From Xanthomonas boreopolis (GTDB lineage Bacteria; Pseudomonadota; Gammaproteobacteria; Xanthomonadales; Xanthomonadaceae), in contig BNBA01000020.1 in NCBI GenBank assembly GCA_014654535.1, positions 1 to 64,000 of the forward strand: a stretch of 64,000 bases of DNA. The letters are read 5' to 3'. Positions 18,316-25,187 of the stretch are shown here, piece after piece; positions within the stretch are counted from its first letter, which is position 1; every line of letters begins with the position of its first letter. The position numbers were made by a program, and so were the translations under genes. The notes below the pieces were generated by a model that was given only the letters and a program-made list of their open reading frames with translations, did no database searches and was not told where the DNA came from.

Positions 18316-18575
18316 GCGAGACCATGGACATTCTGGTGCGGATCCTGGCGATAGTCGTGCCGTGCCTAATGCTGGGTGTAGGCGCGCTTACGGGCTGGAT
18401 TTGGATGCTGTGGCAGGACCACACGAAGCACAAGCTGTACGTGGCCGAGAACATGCTTAAGTCCGGAGCGCTGCAAGAAGTGAAGGACGAGCTGCATAGC
18501 CTGCGAGACGTGGTTTACCGGATCGCGATCAAGATGGAAGTCCCAGTGTTCTCGGAACCGGTGCGTACCCGATGA
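18312..18575 (+). CDS. Small membrane protein in lysis cassette (holin/accessory candidate)
   Basis: An 87-residue protein starting inside the endolysin stop (ATGA). One strong transmembrane segment lies at about residues 8-34 (ILVRILAIVVPCLMLGVGAL), followed by a charged helical cytoplasmic domain with heptad-like VKDELHSLRDVVYRI. One-helix proteins with a coiled-coil tail are common next to holins. It may regulate lysis timing or act as a class III-like holin. No family is recognised. Confidence 0.55.
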   Translation: MSETMDILVRILAIVVPCLMLGVGALTGWIWMLWQDHTKHKLYVAENMLKSGALQEVKDELHSLRDVVYRIAIKMEVPVFSEPVRTR

Positions 18576-18898
18576 GCGATAGCGAGGAACTGTCTCGTGA
18601 GCTTCGGTCAGCGCTTGAGCGGATCGACGCTGCGCTGAACCGAGTTCATGGCTCTTCAGCAAACGGAAATGTGGTCCGTCTTGAGGGCGCCGGCACTGTC
18701 TGGAACGGAATTGCCATTGGTGTAGCGCTAGCTGGAATCGTTATGGGTAGCGTCTGGATCGCCCATGTGGCGACCAATGCGGATGTGGCTACGCGACAGT
18801 CAGAGGCATACCACAAGGCCGTTTACATGCTTGCGCCTCGGTTCGCCGAGGAAATCGACAAAGAACTTGATCGCCAGAAGGAGCGAGAGAAGAAATGA
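18572..18898 (+). CDS. Small membrane protein in lysis cassette
   Basis: A 108-residue protein with an ATGA overlap on each side. A soluble N-terminus with SRELRSALERIDAALNRV (amphipathic helix, residues 7-25) is followed by one transmembrane helix at about 46-68 (GIAIGVALAGIVMGSVWIA). The C-terminus is very charged and Lys-rich. It resembles hypothetical one-helix proteins of phage lysis modules. The role is unclear; it could be a lysis regulator. Confidence 0.5.
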   Translation: MSDSEELSRELRSALERIDAALNRVHGSSANGNVVRLEGAGTVWNGIAIGVALAGIVMGSVWIAHVATNADVATRQSEAYHKAVYMLAPRFAEEIDKELDRQKEREKK

Positions 18899-19230
18899 GC
18901 AGCCCGACCCCGATCATCACGCCGAAGCCGAAAAAGCAGGCAGCGACGAGTATCAAGCCGCAGGGCTTCGAGAGTCCCAAGGTCATGATCAAGAAGTACA
19001 CGACCTATCTGTGGATCCTAGTTGCTGGCCTGCCGACCTTGTACACCAGCATCCTTGCGCTTGGCCCTGTGCCGGAGCGCATGAAGTCGATCCTGTGGGG
19101 CACCGCGGCGTTCGGCCTGTTGTGCTCGTGGATCCGGCAGCGCATTGAGGCACAACATGTCGTGCTGACCGAGGCTGATGCCGCTGCCGATTTGGCTGGC
19201 GCTCCGCGGCCGGACAACCCAGACGCCTAA
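18895..19230 (+). CDS. Putative holin (two transmembrane helices)
   Basis: A 111-residue protein with a basic, Pro-rich N-terminus, two hydrophobic helices at about residues 37-56 (YLWILVAGLPTLYTSILAL) and 65-81 (SILWGTAAFGLLCSWI), and a polar C-terminus. Two short helices separated by a tight turn, in a cassette between endolysin and spanins, fit a class II holin that permeabilises the inner membrane. It overlaps its upstream neighbour by ATGA. It is the best holin candidate of the three small membrane proteins here. Confidence 0.6.
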   Translation: MSSPTPIITPKPKKQAATSIKPQGFESPKVMIKKYTTYLWILVAGLPTLYTSILALGPVPERMKSILWGTAAFGLLCSWIRQRIEAQHVVLTEADAAADLAGAPRPDNPDA

Positions 19231-19232
19231 CC

Positions 19233-19709
19233 ATGAACCGCATCGTGGCCGCTGTCGTCGCTTTCGCTCTCTGGTCCGCTGGAATGTTCGCGTCCGGCTG
19301 GGCGTGGCGCGGCGATCGCGCCGAGGGTGAAGAGGCCAAGCGGCATATCGCGGTGGCTGAGGCGGAATCCGCCAAGGTGCAGCAAGTCCGCCAAGTCGAG
19401 CACCAGCAAGCCGAGGCCATGGCCGAGATAGGAGCAAAGCATGAAGAAGATCGCCAGGCGGCCGCTGCCGTCCCCGATGCAGTTGTGGCTGAGCTGCGTG
19501 CTGGCACTCTCCGGCTGCGCAACGACCTCGCGACCTGCAACACCGCCCGTCTGTCCGAAGCCGCAGCCAGCGCCAGCCAACGTGATGAGGGCGCCCAACT
19601 ACGAGCAGAGATTGCGGGATCTGTTGTTCGAATCGGCCGAGACGCCGACGACCAGCTCCGCGCCTGCCAAGCCGTAGTCAGGGCCTACGAAAGAGGCGCT
19701 CCGGGATGA
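19233..19709 (+). CDS. Rz-like inner-membrane spanin
   Basis: A 158-residue protein with one N-terminal signal-anchor helix (IVAAVVAFALWSAGMFASGW, residues 4-23). A periplasmic coiled-coil-like region rich in Ala, Glu and Gln follows (about 30-150). This is the i-spanin layout. It should join with the outer-membrane lipoprotein encoded inside its own reading frame to fuse inner and outer membranes at lysis. It lies last in the lysis cassette and overlaps the following tail gene by ATGA. Confidence 0.8.
   Translation: MNRIVAAVVAFALWSAGMFASGWAWRGDRAEGEEAKRHIAVAEAESAKVQQVRQVEHQQAEAMAEIGAKHEEDRQAAAAVPDAVVAELRAGTLRLRNDLATCNTARLSEAAASASQRDEGAQLRAEIAGSVVRIGRDADDQLRACQAVVRAYERGAPG
19441..19677 (+). 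CDS. Rz1-like outer-membrane spanin lipoprotein, nested in Rz
   Basis: A 78-residue ORF in the +1 frame, wholly within the Rz gene. AGGAG precedes ATG 19441 with about 6-base spacing. A basic start and hydrophobic segment lead to the lipobox LSGC with the lipidated cysteine at residue 26. The mature part is Pro-rich (RPATPPVCPKPQPAPANV), as in Rz1 proteins. The nested Rz/Rz1 arrangement is classical for lambda-like spanins. Confidence 0.85.
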   Translation: MKKIARRPLPSPMQLWLSCVLALSGCATTSRPATPPVCPKPQPAPANVMRAPNYEQRLRDLLFESAETPTTSSAPAKP

Positions 19710-20503
19710 GCAAGGTAAAGCTACAGGACAACCTCGGGCGCGTCGTGCAGATCAACAGCGACGCCACCAATGGCGCTACCGTTGGAGTGAACCTGTTCGG
19801 CCCGGATGGCAAGGTACTGAGTGCCGCTGACCTGGGCTTAGGGGGTTCCCCCACGGCGCGCTTCGGCTGGGGGCAGATCGATAACGTGCCGCGTACCCTG
19901 GATTCCATAAGCAGACTCGCTGGCATGGGTTTTTCTGCGCAGATTGCCCCGGGCGACTGGCGTCTGCGCACCCTGCGCGCCAGTGGCGGATTGCTGATGC
20001 GCAATGGGGATGGCCGCGAGGGAGACCCCATCGTGCAGATGATGCCGGTTATCGATTCTGGCGATGGCGCGGCACTTCGCAAGGTCACGATCGATGCCTA
20101 CGGCAGGGTAATAGCCACCGCGGCACCTACTACGGATGATCTCCCCGAGGGGGGGGCAAATCTCTACTTCACCGATGCGCGTGCCGACTCCAGAGTGGGC
20201 GTTGGCATCGCCAACCACGTAGCCAATCCTGATCCGCATCCCCAGTACACAACCGTCGAGGAAGCCGCCGCGGCTGCACCGGTGCAGTCCGTAGTGGGAG
20301 AAAATGGTGATGTAACTGCTACGCAGATATCTACGGCGCTCGGCCTTGGAACTGTAGCCACGCACGATGCAGCCGAGTTTGTGGCAGTCGCTTCTCTCGC
20401 CAGTCTCCCCAATGCCCCCGATGATGCCGCCGCCGCCGCCGCAGGCGTCGCCGTAGGCGCGATGTACCGCAACGGTTCCGTCCTGTGCGTCCGTATTTCC
20501 TGA
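19706..20503 (+). CDS. Putative tail fibre protein, adaptor type
   Basis: A 265-residue protein. The C-terminal half contains DDLPEGGANLYFTDARADSR, the familiar tail-fibre segment found before fibre shafts, followed by an Ala-rich coiled region and DVTATQISTALGLGTVA. The N-terminal 120 residues are beta-rich and may attach to the virion. It is first of four tail genes after the lysis cassette and overlaps Rz by ATGA. It is probably a fibre or fibre-base protein rather than an enzyme. Confidence 0.65.
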   Translation: MSKVKLQDNLGRVVQINSDATNGATVGVNLFGPDGKVLSAADLGLGGSPTARFGWGQIDNVPRTLDSISRLAGMGFSAQIAPGDWRLRTLRASGGLLMRNGDGREGDPIVQMMPVIDSGDGAALRKVTIDAYGRVIATAAPTTDDLPEGGANLYFTDARADSRVGVGIANHVANPDPHPQYTTVEEAAAAAPVQSVVGENGDVTATQISTALGLGTVATHDAAEFVAVASLASLPNAPDDAAAAAAGVAVGAMYRNGSVLCVRIS

Positions 20504-20510
20504 GGTAACC

Positions 20511-22373
20511 ATGACCACCAAGTTCCCTTTCGAGCTAGACCATTTCGATAACCCTCAGCCTGACACCAGCCAATCGCAGGTTCGCACCCATTCGCAGCAA
20601 CATGGCGATGCCAACGATGCCATTGAGGCAATCCAGGCTAAGGTCGGGATCAATCTCTCCGATGATCCTGAGTCGTTGGATTTCAAAGTAGGGGCATTGC
20701 AGAACGTGGCGGAGGCGCTTGATAGTGCCGCCTTCCAGCCTGTGTCTGCTTTTGCAACTTCCGCGCAGGGTGAGAAGGCGGATACGGCAGTTCAGCCAGA
20801 CCAGCTACAAGCCACCGCATCCGAGCTAGATGGTCGGATCGATGATCTGGAAGCTGCCCAAGCCAGCAACGCAATCTACGTTGGCACATGGGCCGAACTA
20901 TCCAGCGTAGCGGGCACCTTTATGGGTCAGGGGGCCTTTGTCACCACCGATCCTGGGACCCACACCGACCCGGTAAGTGGTGCAACCGTAAGCAACGCCG
21001 GCCAGTACCGTTGGACGGGGTCCGCTTGGGAATGGCTGCGCGGGGATGTATTGGCGGAGAAGGCCGATAAGACAGACGCACGATTCCCGATCGAAAGTGG
21101 CGTCCAGGGCATCGTGTTTGCGGTAACCGGGGCGAACGGAGAGGGGACCTGGCTGGAAGCCAATAGCGAAGACGGCGGCCCGACTGCGCAAAGCCTCGAG
21201 TTGCTCGATGACGCGACTGCGTTGCTTAGCAAAATCCCGGTCAATCCTCGCAATGTCGATGGGGTGCTGGCCGCGCTGGTCGGTGCCAACGGTGAATGGA
21301 CGTGGTTGGAGGCCAATAGCGAGGATGGCGGCCCGACTGCGGAGAGCCTTGCGCTGCTGCAGGAACTGCTCGGTGGGAGCGGCACCTATGTCGATTCAAA
21401 GGTCGCGCATCCAGTTGCGGTCAAGCCGCGCTCTTCTCCAATTTTTTCCAAAGCCCAGAGCACGGCAAATTCCATCTATTGGCCGCAATTTGTGGTGGAT
21501 GCGGATGGTTCGGTGTCGTTGTTCTATTCGACCGACCATGAAGGAGTCCACGCGAACTCGGGCATCTGGCGGGCTACAGCGGCAAGCCCGCTGGATGCAT
21601 TCGTGGATGCCGGCAAGGTCTACCGGGATGACGGCGGCGGCAATCAAACCGAGACGCCCCATGTGTGGTGGGACGAGCGGGCGCAGGAGTGGCGCATGCT
21701 CTACCAGCAGGAAGGTGTCGGTACTGGTTCGCAGAGCACGTTGTGGGCACGCGCAGACACACTAGCTGGCCCGTGGGAGCGACGTGGGATTTGTGCGGAC
21801 TGGGATGGTCGCTCGATGGGCGGCGGCCATACTGGCTATGCTAAGCGGTTCATGTATGCCGGTTCCGAGTACATGTTCTCGCTCTACGGCGGGGGCAATG
21901 TCAGCCGATTCGCGCTGTGGCGTCGTGATGACTCCAAGCCCATAGATTCGTTGTCGTGGATTCCCGATCCTCGTCAGATCGGTCGGCAGAAGCACCTCCT
22001 GCGCGATTACGGCATGGAGGTCACCGGCACCCCTGATGCCACGTTCTCGTCCGGCGCGATCGTCTCATCCATCTCCTGGAAGGGGATCAGCGGCGACCAT
22101 TTCTTTTGGAAGGGCCGACTTTGGTGGATCGGCCTGATCGGCCCGTCGGCGGCTGGCGGCGTGGTAGTGGCCAACCAGGTCGGCGTTGCGCCGGTGCGTG
22201 AGGACCTCATGGGGCTTGCCGAGAAGCCGATCAACATCACGCCGCCGGCGCAGGCTTGGGAGGGGGAAGGCATCTCCGATTTCGGTTGTGTGACCGTCTG
22301 GAATGACCGGCTGTTCGTCCCGTACCGCGCAAATGGCAAGACGGGATCCTTTGGCGTCCTGGAGATTATCTGA
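20511..22373 (+). CDS. Putative tailspike with beta-propeller glycosidase-like domain
   Basis: A 620-residue protein. The N-terminus (about 1-120) is helical and may bind the tail, and residues 120-175 are a GTWAELSS/QYRWTGSAW-type fibre module. Two copies of a 51-residue unit containing LEANSEDGGPTA occupy about 195-295. The C-terminal half (about 310-620) has WPQFVVDADGSVSLFYSTDH, ETPHVWWDERAQEWRMLYQQ and LAGPWERRG, the blade signature of five-bladed propellers of the GH43/GH32/GH68 superfamily. It probably recognises, and may cleave, a surface polysaccharide. Catalytic residues could not be assigned with confidence. Confidence 0.6.
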   Translation: MTTKFPFELDHFDNPQPDTSQSQVRTHSQQHGDANDAIEAIQAKVGINLSDDPESLDFKVGALQNVAEALDSAAFQPVSAFATSAQGEKADTAVQPDQLQATASELDGRIDDLEAAQASNAIYVGTWAELSSVAGTFMGQGAFVTTDPGTHTDPVSGATVSNAGQYRWTGSAWEWLRGDVLAEKADKTDARFPIESGVQGIVFAVTGANGEGTWLEANSEDGGPTAQSLELLDDATALLSKIPVNPRNVDGVLAALVGANGEWTWLEANSEDGGPTAESLALLQELLGGSGTYVDSKVAHPVAVKPRSSPIFSKAQSTANSIYWPQFVVDADGSVSLFYSTDHEGVHANSGIWRATAASPLDAFVDAGKVYRDDGGGNQTETPHVWWDERAQEWRMLYQQEGVGTGSQSTLWARADTLAGPWERRGICADWDGRSMGGGHTGYAKRFMYAGSEYMFSLYGGGNVSRFALWRRDDSKPIDSLSWIPDPRQIGRQKHLLRDYGMEVTGTPDATFSSGAIVSSISWKGISGDHFFWKGRLWWIGLIGPSAAGGVVVANQVGVAPVREDLMGLAEKPINITPPAQAWEGEGISDFGCVTVWNDRLFVPYRANGKTGSFGVLEII

Positions 22374-23038
22374 TGGCAATTCGCTTCGACCCACTCGGCC
22401 GGCTGGCTCTGGATCAACCCCGGTCAATTGACCTGGATTTCACCATGTTGGCCGAAATCCCGGCCGTGCTCACGGTCAACACTGCCGGAAACGCGGCAGC
22501 GGCGACCTACGTGCCGACGCCTGGCGGTAGCGGATCGAGTGGGCTAGTCATCAATGGGGGGACTGCGTCAAGCGCGTTCGCTGAGGTGAGCCTGCCCGAG
22601 ATCGATCCTACCGATCTGCGCGCGATTGCGTTCTCGGCAGAGTTCCTGACGCCACCGACCTCCGAGACGACGCCCAATATTTTCATTATGGAGTTGATGG
22701 GGACGGGTGCCGGGTTCGGGCATGGCCGCTACACGTCGGGGTCCCTATCCGCGTGGTTTAAGGCGGTTGACGGAGTCGGACCGCGTTATGTCGAGACGTA
22801 CACCGACCGCATCCAGGCACGCCGACGGTACAAGCTGGGCCTGATTGCCGACCTGGAGTCCACGGATCTTTACTCATTCGATGGGGAAATCCGAGATTTC
22901 CAGATCGCGGATCTTTGGCCTGCAGCGGGATTCGCACAGGCTCCATACACCGCGAAACTCCGCCTGCAGAACAACACCTCCGGGGCGGACTCGCAGATCA
23001 CGCTCAAGAAAATCGCCCTTCACTGGTGGGAGAAATAA
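22373..23038 (+). CDS. Putative tail-associated jelly-roll protein
   Basis: A 221-residue protein beginning at a TGATG overlap with the spike gene. It is beta-rich, with FTMLAEIPAVLTVNTAG near the start, AWFKAVDGVGPRYVETYTDR in the middle and ITLKKIALHWWEK at the end, compatible with a concanavalin-like or carbohydrate-binding sandwich. There is no catalytic motif. Its position suggests a receptor-binding or spike-capping role. The family is not recognised. Confidence 0.45.
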   Translation: MAIRFDPLGRLALDQPRSIDLDFTMLAEIPAVLTVNTAGNAAAATYVPTPGGSGSSGLVINGGTASSAFAEVSLPEIDPTDLRAIAFSAEFLTPPTSETTPNIFIMELMGTGAGFGHGRYTSGSLSAWFKAVDGVGPRYVETYTDRIQARRRYKLGLIADLESTDLYSFDGEIRDFQIADLWPAAGFAQAPYTAKLRLQNNTSGADSQITLKKIALHWWEK

Positions 23039-23041
23039 TCC

Positions 23042-23743
23042 ATGGCAACTACGATCATCAAGGCTACCGGTTCTGTGGCCAACCCGCGTTTCATGTCGCC
23101 ACCGCCGCCCGATGTGGCGGTGACGCCTGATCAATCGTGGTTTGCAACACGATCCAAGATGACCCCGGTGGACGAGGATGGCTACAGTGCGCTGGAGCCC
23201 GTCGATGGCGATACGTATCCCGGCTTCGGCCTCGATGACGGCAACTACTACGCTCGCATGAACGGCTCCAGTGATTCGCTGTTGATTCCGGCAGCCGGCG
23301 GCGAATCCGGGGAATTCTCGCTCGCCATCGTCGGTAAATGGCGGATCGAACCGACGAAGAACGAGGTTCTTTTCACCGCGCCGGGTTACACGAACTTCAC
23401 GGTTTACCTGCCGGCGAACTCGACGCAACTCACGCACTTCGGCAACATGATGACGATCAACAGGACGAAGCGGAATCTCTTCCTGTACTCCTACGTCAAA
23501 AATACCAGCGGAGTGTACGAGCGCCGGCTTTCCGTTTACGGTGTTGGCGAAATGGGGACGATCTCGACTAGCTCGATGGCGTTTGCGTATCCGCTGCGAC
23601 TGGGCCGCAATATGGGCGATACTTACGGGGCCGGGGCCACGTTTGACCTGCAGTACGTAGCGCTGTGGAATCGCGGCATGGATGCAACGGAGCGCAATTC
23701 TGTGCGGGCCAGCCTGGCGGCATCGTTTGGCATCAGTGCCTAA
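23042..23743 (+). CDS. Putative tail protein with LamG/concanavalin-like fold
   Basis: A 233-residue, beta-rich protein, the last of the late operon. The pattern SGEFSLAIVGKWRI (about 91-104), then VERRLSVYGVG-like strands, then FDLQYVALWNRGMDATERN near the end is that of laminin-G/concanavalin domains, which often close with a line such as VALWNRALT-x-x-E. It probably binds glycans as a receptor-binding protein. A strong hairpin follows 68 bases after the stop. Confidence 0.55.
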   Translation: MATTIIKATGSVANPRFMSPPPPDVAVTPDQSWFATRSKMTPVDEDGYSALEPVDGDTYPGFGLDDGNYYARMNGSSDSLLIPAAGGESGEFSLAIVGKWRIEPTKNEVLFTAPGYTNFTVYLPANSTQLTHFGNMMTINRTKRNLFLYSYVKNTSGVYERRLSVYGVGEMGTISTSSMAFAYPLRLGRNMGDTYGAGATFDLQYVALWNRGMDATERNSVRASLAASFGISA

Positions 23744-23810
23744 AGTGGGCAGCGGGAGGGAGGCCCTGGAGTCGGGGAATTCTGACGCTGCTGCTGCCTG
23801 ATCGCCGATA

Positions 23811-23832
23811 GCCCCGGCCATCGCGCCGGGGC
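23811..23832 (+). terminator. Late-operon terminator hairpin
   Basis: GCCCCGGC (23811-23818) pairs with GCCGGGGC (23825-23832) around a 6-base loop, followed by ACTCTATCTCT rather than a clean T-run. It lies after the last tail gene, so it is the likely end of the late transcript. Confidence 0.6.
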
Positions 23833-23991
23833 ACTCTATCTCTGCCGGACGCGGAGCCCATGGCTACTCAACCCGCGGCCCCTTGAGTAAGGGCGAGCCG
23901 GCTACCACGGCGATCGGGCCGGGGGCATAGACGCGCGGCGCGCTGAATTCTTCAGCGGGCTGTCTCGGTCTGTGAGACACGATCGGCGATC

Positions 23992-24306
23992 ATGCCGGCC
24001 ATGCCCCTCGATCCTCGCCTTCGCTGGACCAGGCGCTCGCAGTACGACGAGCCCGGCACCGCCCTTGAACTGGATGGGGAGCCTGTCGCCTGCCTGCTCG
24101 AGCGCATCGACGGCGGGTGGATCGCGCGGCTCGAGGTCCAGCGCAGCATGAGCCACCCGCTCGTCACGCGCAGGTGCAGCAGCAAGGCGTCCGGGCGCCG
24201 GGGCTGCGAGATGTGGGCCATGCGGCACCTCGATCGGCTGACTGCCGAGGTCGCACAGGTGAAGGCCAACAAGCCCGCGCGGCGCTGGTGCGCGCGGTCT
24301 GAGTAG
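23992..24306 (+). CDS. Hypothetical protein near prophage right end
   Basis: A 104-residue basic protein from ATG 23992 (or ATG 24001). It contains a strand-rich N-terminal half with DEPGTALELDGEPVACLLER and a C-terminal helix ending in AQVKANKPARRWCARSE, with four cysteines that show no metal-binding spacing. No ribosome binding site is obvious. It sits between the late terminator and attR, where accessory genes often lie. No function can be assigned. Confidence 0.4.
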   Translation: MPAMPLDPRLRWTRRSQYDEPGTALELDGEPVACLLERIDGGWIARLEVQRSMSHPLVTRRCSSKASGRRGCEMWAMRHLDRLTAEVAQVKANKPARRWCARSE

Positions 24307-24388
24307 CCGGGAAAATTCGCCATCCGGCAACGTGCGCTCAATGGTTCCACGCGATCCCGCCGGGAATTTTTCCTGACCTAAGTTGTTG

Positions 24389-24407
24389 ATATTCAATATG
24401 CGCATAT
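24389..24407. repeat. AT-rich palindromes beside the attachment site
   Basis: ATATTCAATAT (24389-24399) overlaps the perfect 12-bp palindrome ATATGCGCATAT (24396-24407), ending 3 bases before the tRNA fragment. They could be integrase or excisionase arm sites, but this is inferred only from position. Confidence 0.4.
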
Positions 24408-24410
24408 CCG

Positions 24411-24456
24411 CCTGTTAATCAGGGGGTCGTTGGTTCGAGTCCAACTTCGGGCGCCA
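24411..24456 (+). other. Prophage attR: 3' end of a tRNA-Asn gene
   Basis: The 46 bases read as the 3' part of a tRNA: the anticodon-loop segment CTGTTAA (GTT, Asn), variable loop, a perfect T arm (GTTGG, TTCGAGT, CCAAC at 24429-24445), the 3' acceptor strand, a G discriminator as in tRNA-Asn, and CCA. The bases to its left do not form a D arm or matching 5' acceptor strand, so no complete tRNA exists here. This is the usual product of integration into a tRNA 3' end, with the intact gene at the other side of the prophage. Confidence 0.85.
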
Positions 24457-24464
24457 TATCCTGC

Positions 24465-24500
24465 AAAGGGCTGCGAGAGATCGCAGCCCTTTGTTTTTTT
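24465..24500 (+). terminator. tRNA-Asn Rho-independent terminator
   Basis: An 11-bp perfect stem (24465-24475 with 24482-24492) with a 6-base loop is followed by GTTTTTTT. It was evidently the terminator of the host tRNA-Asn gene, now separated from its promoter by the prophage. Confidence 0.9.
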
Positions 24501-24504
24501 GGCT

Positions 24505-25032
24505 TCACCGGCCGCAGGGCAGGTTGCCTGTGGGGCGGGAGGTGCGGACGCGGCCGAGGTTGTTCACGACGATTTCGGCCATGAAGCGTTCATCCGAGCA
24601 GACCCGCACGCTCAGGTTTGTGCCCGCACTGCGGCCGTCCGGCAGGAAGCGGATGAGGCGGCGGCCCGGGCTCGAGAGCAGGCGCGTCGCGCCTGAGGCC
24701 GGCCGGTTCTCCCACCTGAGCACGGACGCGGCGTCGGCGGGCTGGGGTGTCCTGCCGGGATCGCGGTACATGATCCAGCCGCGGCTCCAGTCGGTGCCCT
24801 CCGTACAGCGGAGCCCGTCCGCGGAAGGACACACGGTGGTGGGGGTGCGATGGCTGATGGCCGCGCTGCGGGCGCTGGCGAACTGGGCGCTGAGCAGGTG
24901 CGTGGCGGTACGGGCCCGTTGCCGTTCGAGCGTGGCCTTGAAGGCGGGAATCCCGATGGCGACCAGGATGGCCAGCACGGCCATGGCCATCATGGATTCG
25001 ATCAGCGTGAAGCCGGTGTCTCTGCCTGGCAT
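24505..25032 (-). CDS. GspH/FimT-type pseudopilin
   Basis: A minor pilin-like protein of 175 residues for type IV pilus or type II secretion assembly. A 7-residue leader ending in Gly precedes the prepilin peptidase site, GFTLIESMMAMAVLAILVAI, with Phe at +1, Glu at +5 and the hydrophobic N-terminal helix. The C-terminal domain has the GspH/FimT-type pattern with RGWIMYRD near the middle and RVCSDERFMAEIVVNNLGR near the end, including Cys residues that may form a disulfide. ATG 25032 gives the canonical short leader and is preferred to upstream starts. It is divergent from uvrB. Confidence 0.85.
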   Translation of the reverse strand: MPGRDTGFTLIESMMAMAVLAILVAIGIPAFKATLERQRARTATHLLSAQFASARSAAISHRTPTTVCPSADGLRCTEGTDWSRGWIMYRDPGRTPQPADAASVLRWENRPASGATRLLSSPGRRLIRFLPDGRSAGTNLSVRVCSDERFMAEIVVNNLGRVRTSRPTGNLPCGR

Positions 25033-25187
25033 TGCGACTGCTTCCCTGCGGTCCCGGTGCAGTGTCGGGGGCAGGGGCGCCGGCATGAATCGGTGAAGCA
25101 GTCCGGCGGGGGTAGGACTTCTGCCCACGAGGGCGTCGGCGAACGATGGCTATACTGGTCAATCGTCCAGAGCGGCACCCCCTTGCC

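Larger units (their letters stand above)
1..24456. mobile_element. Prophage, late region to right attachment site
   Basis: A continuous block of phage morphogenesis, lysis and tail genes, nearly all on the plus strand and often joined by ATGA or TAATG overlaps. It ends at a 3' fragment of a tRNA-Asn gene at 24411-24456. The gene set is portal, scaffold, capsid, adaptor, large nozzle protein and internal virion proteins, with no tape measure, sheath or major tail tube protein, which indicates a podovirus-type particle. The left boundary, repressor, replication and integrase genes are not in the window. No structural gene is visibly broken, so the late module looks functional. Confidence 0.93.

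Noticed and set aside
24411-24456. A complete tRNA-Asn gene
   Set aside because: The 5' acceptor strand, D arm and 5' anticodon stem are absent, so this is only the 3' fragment left by integration.
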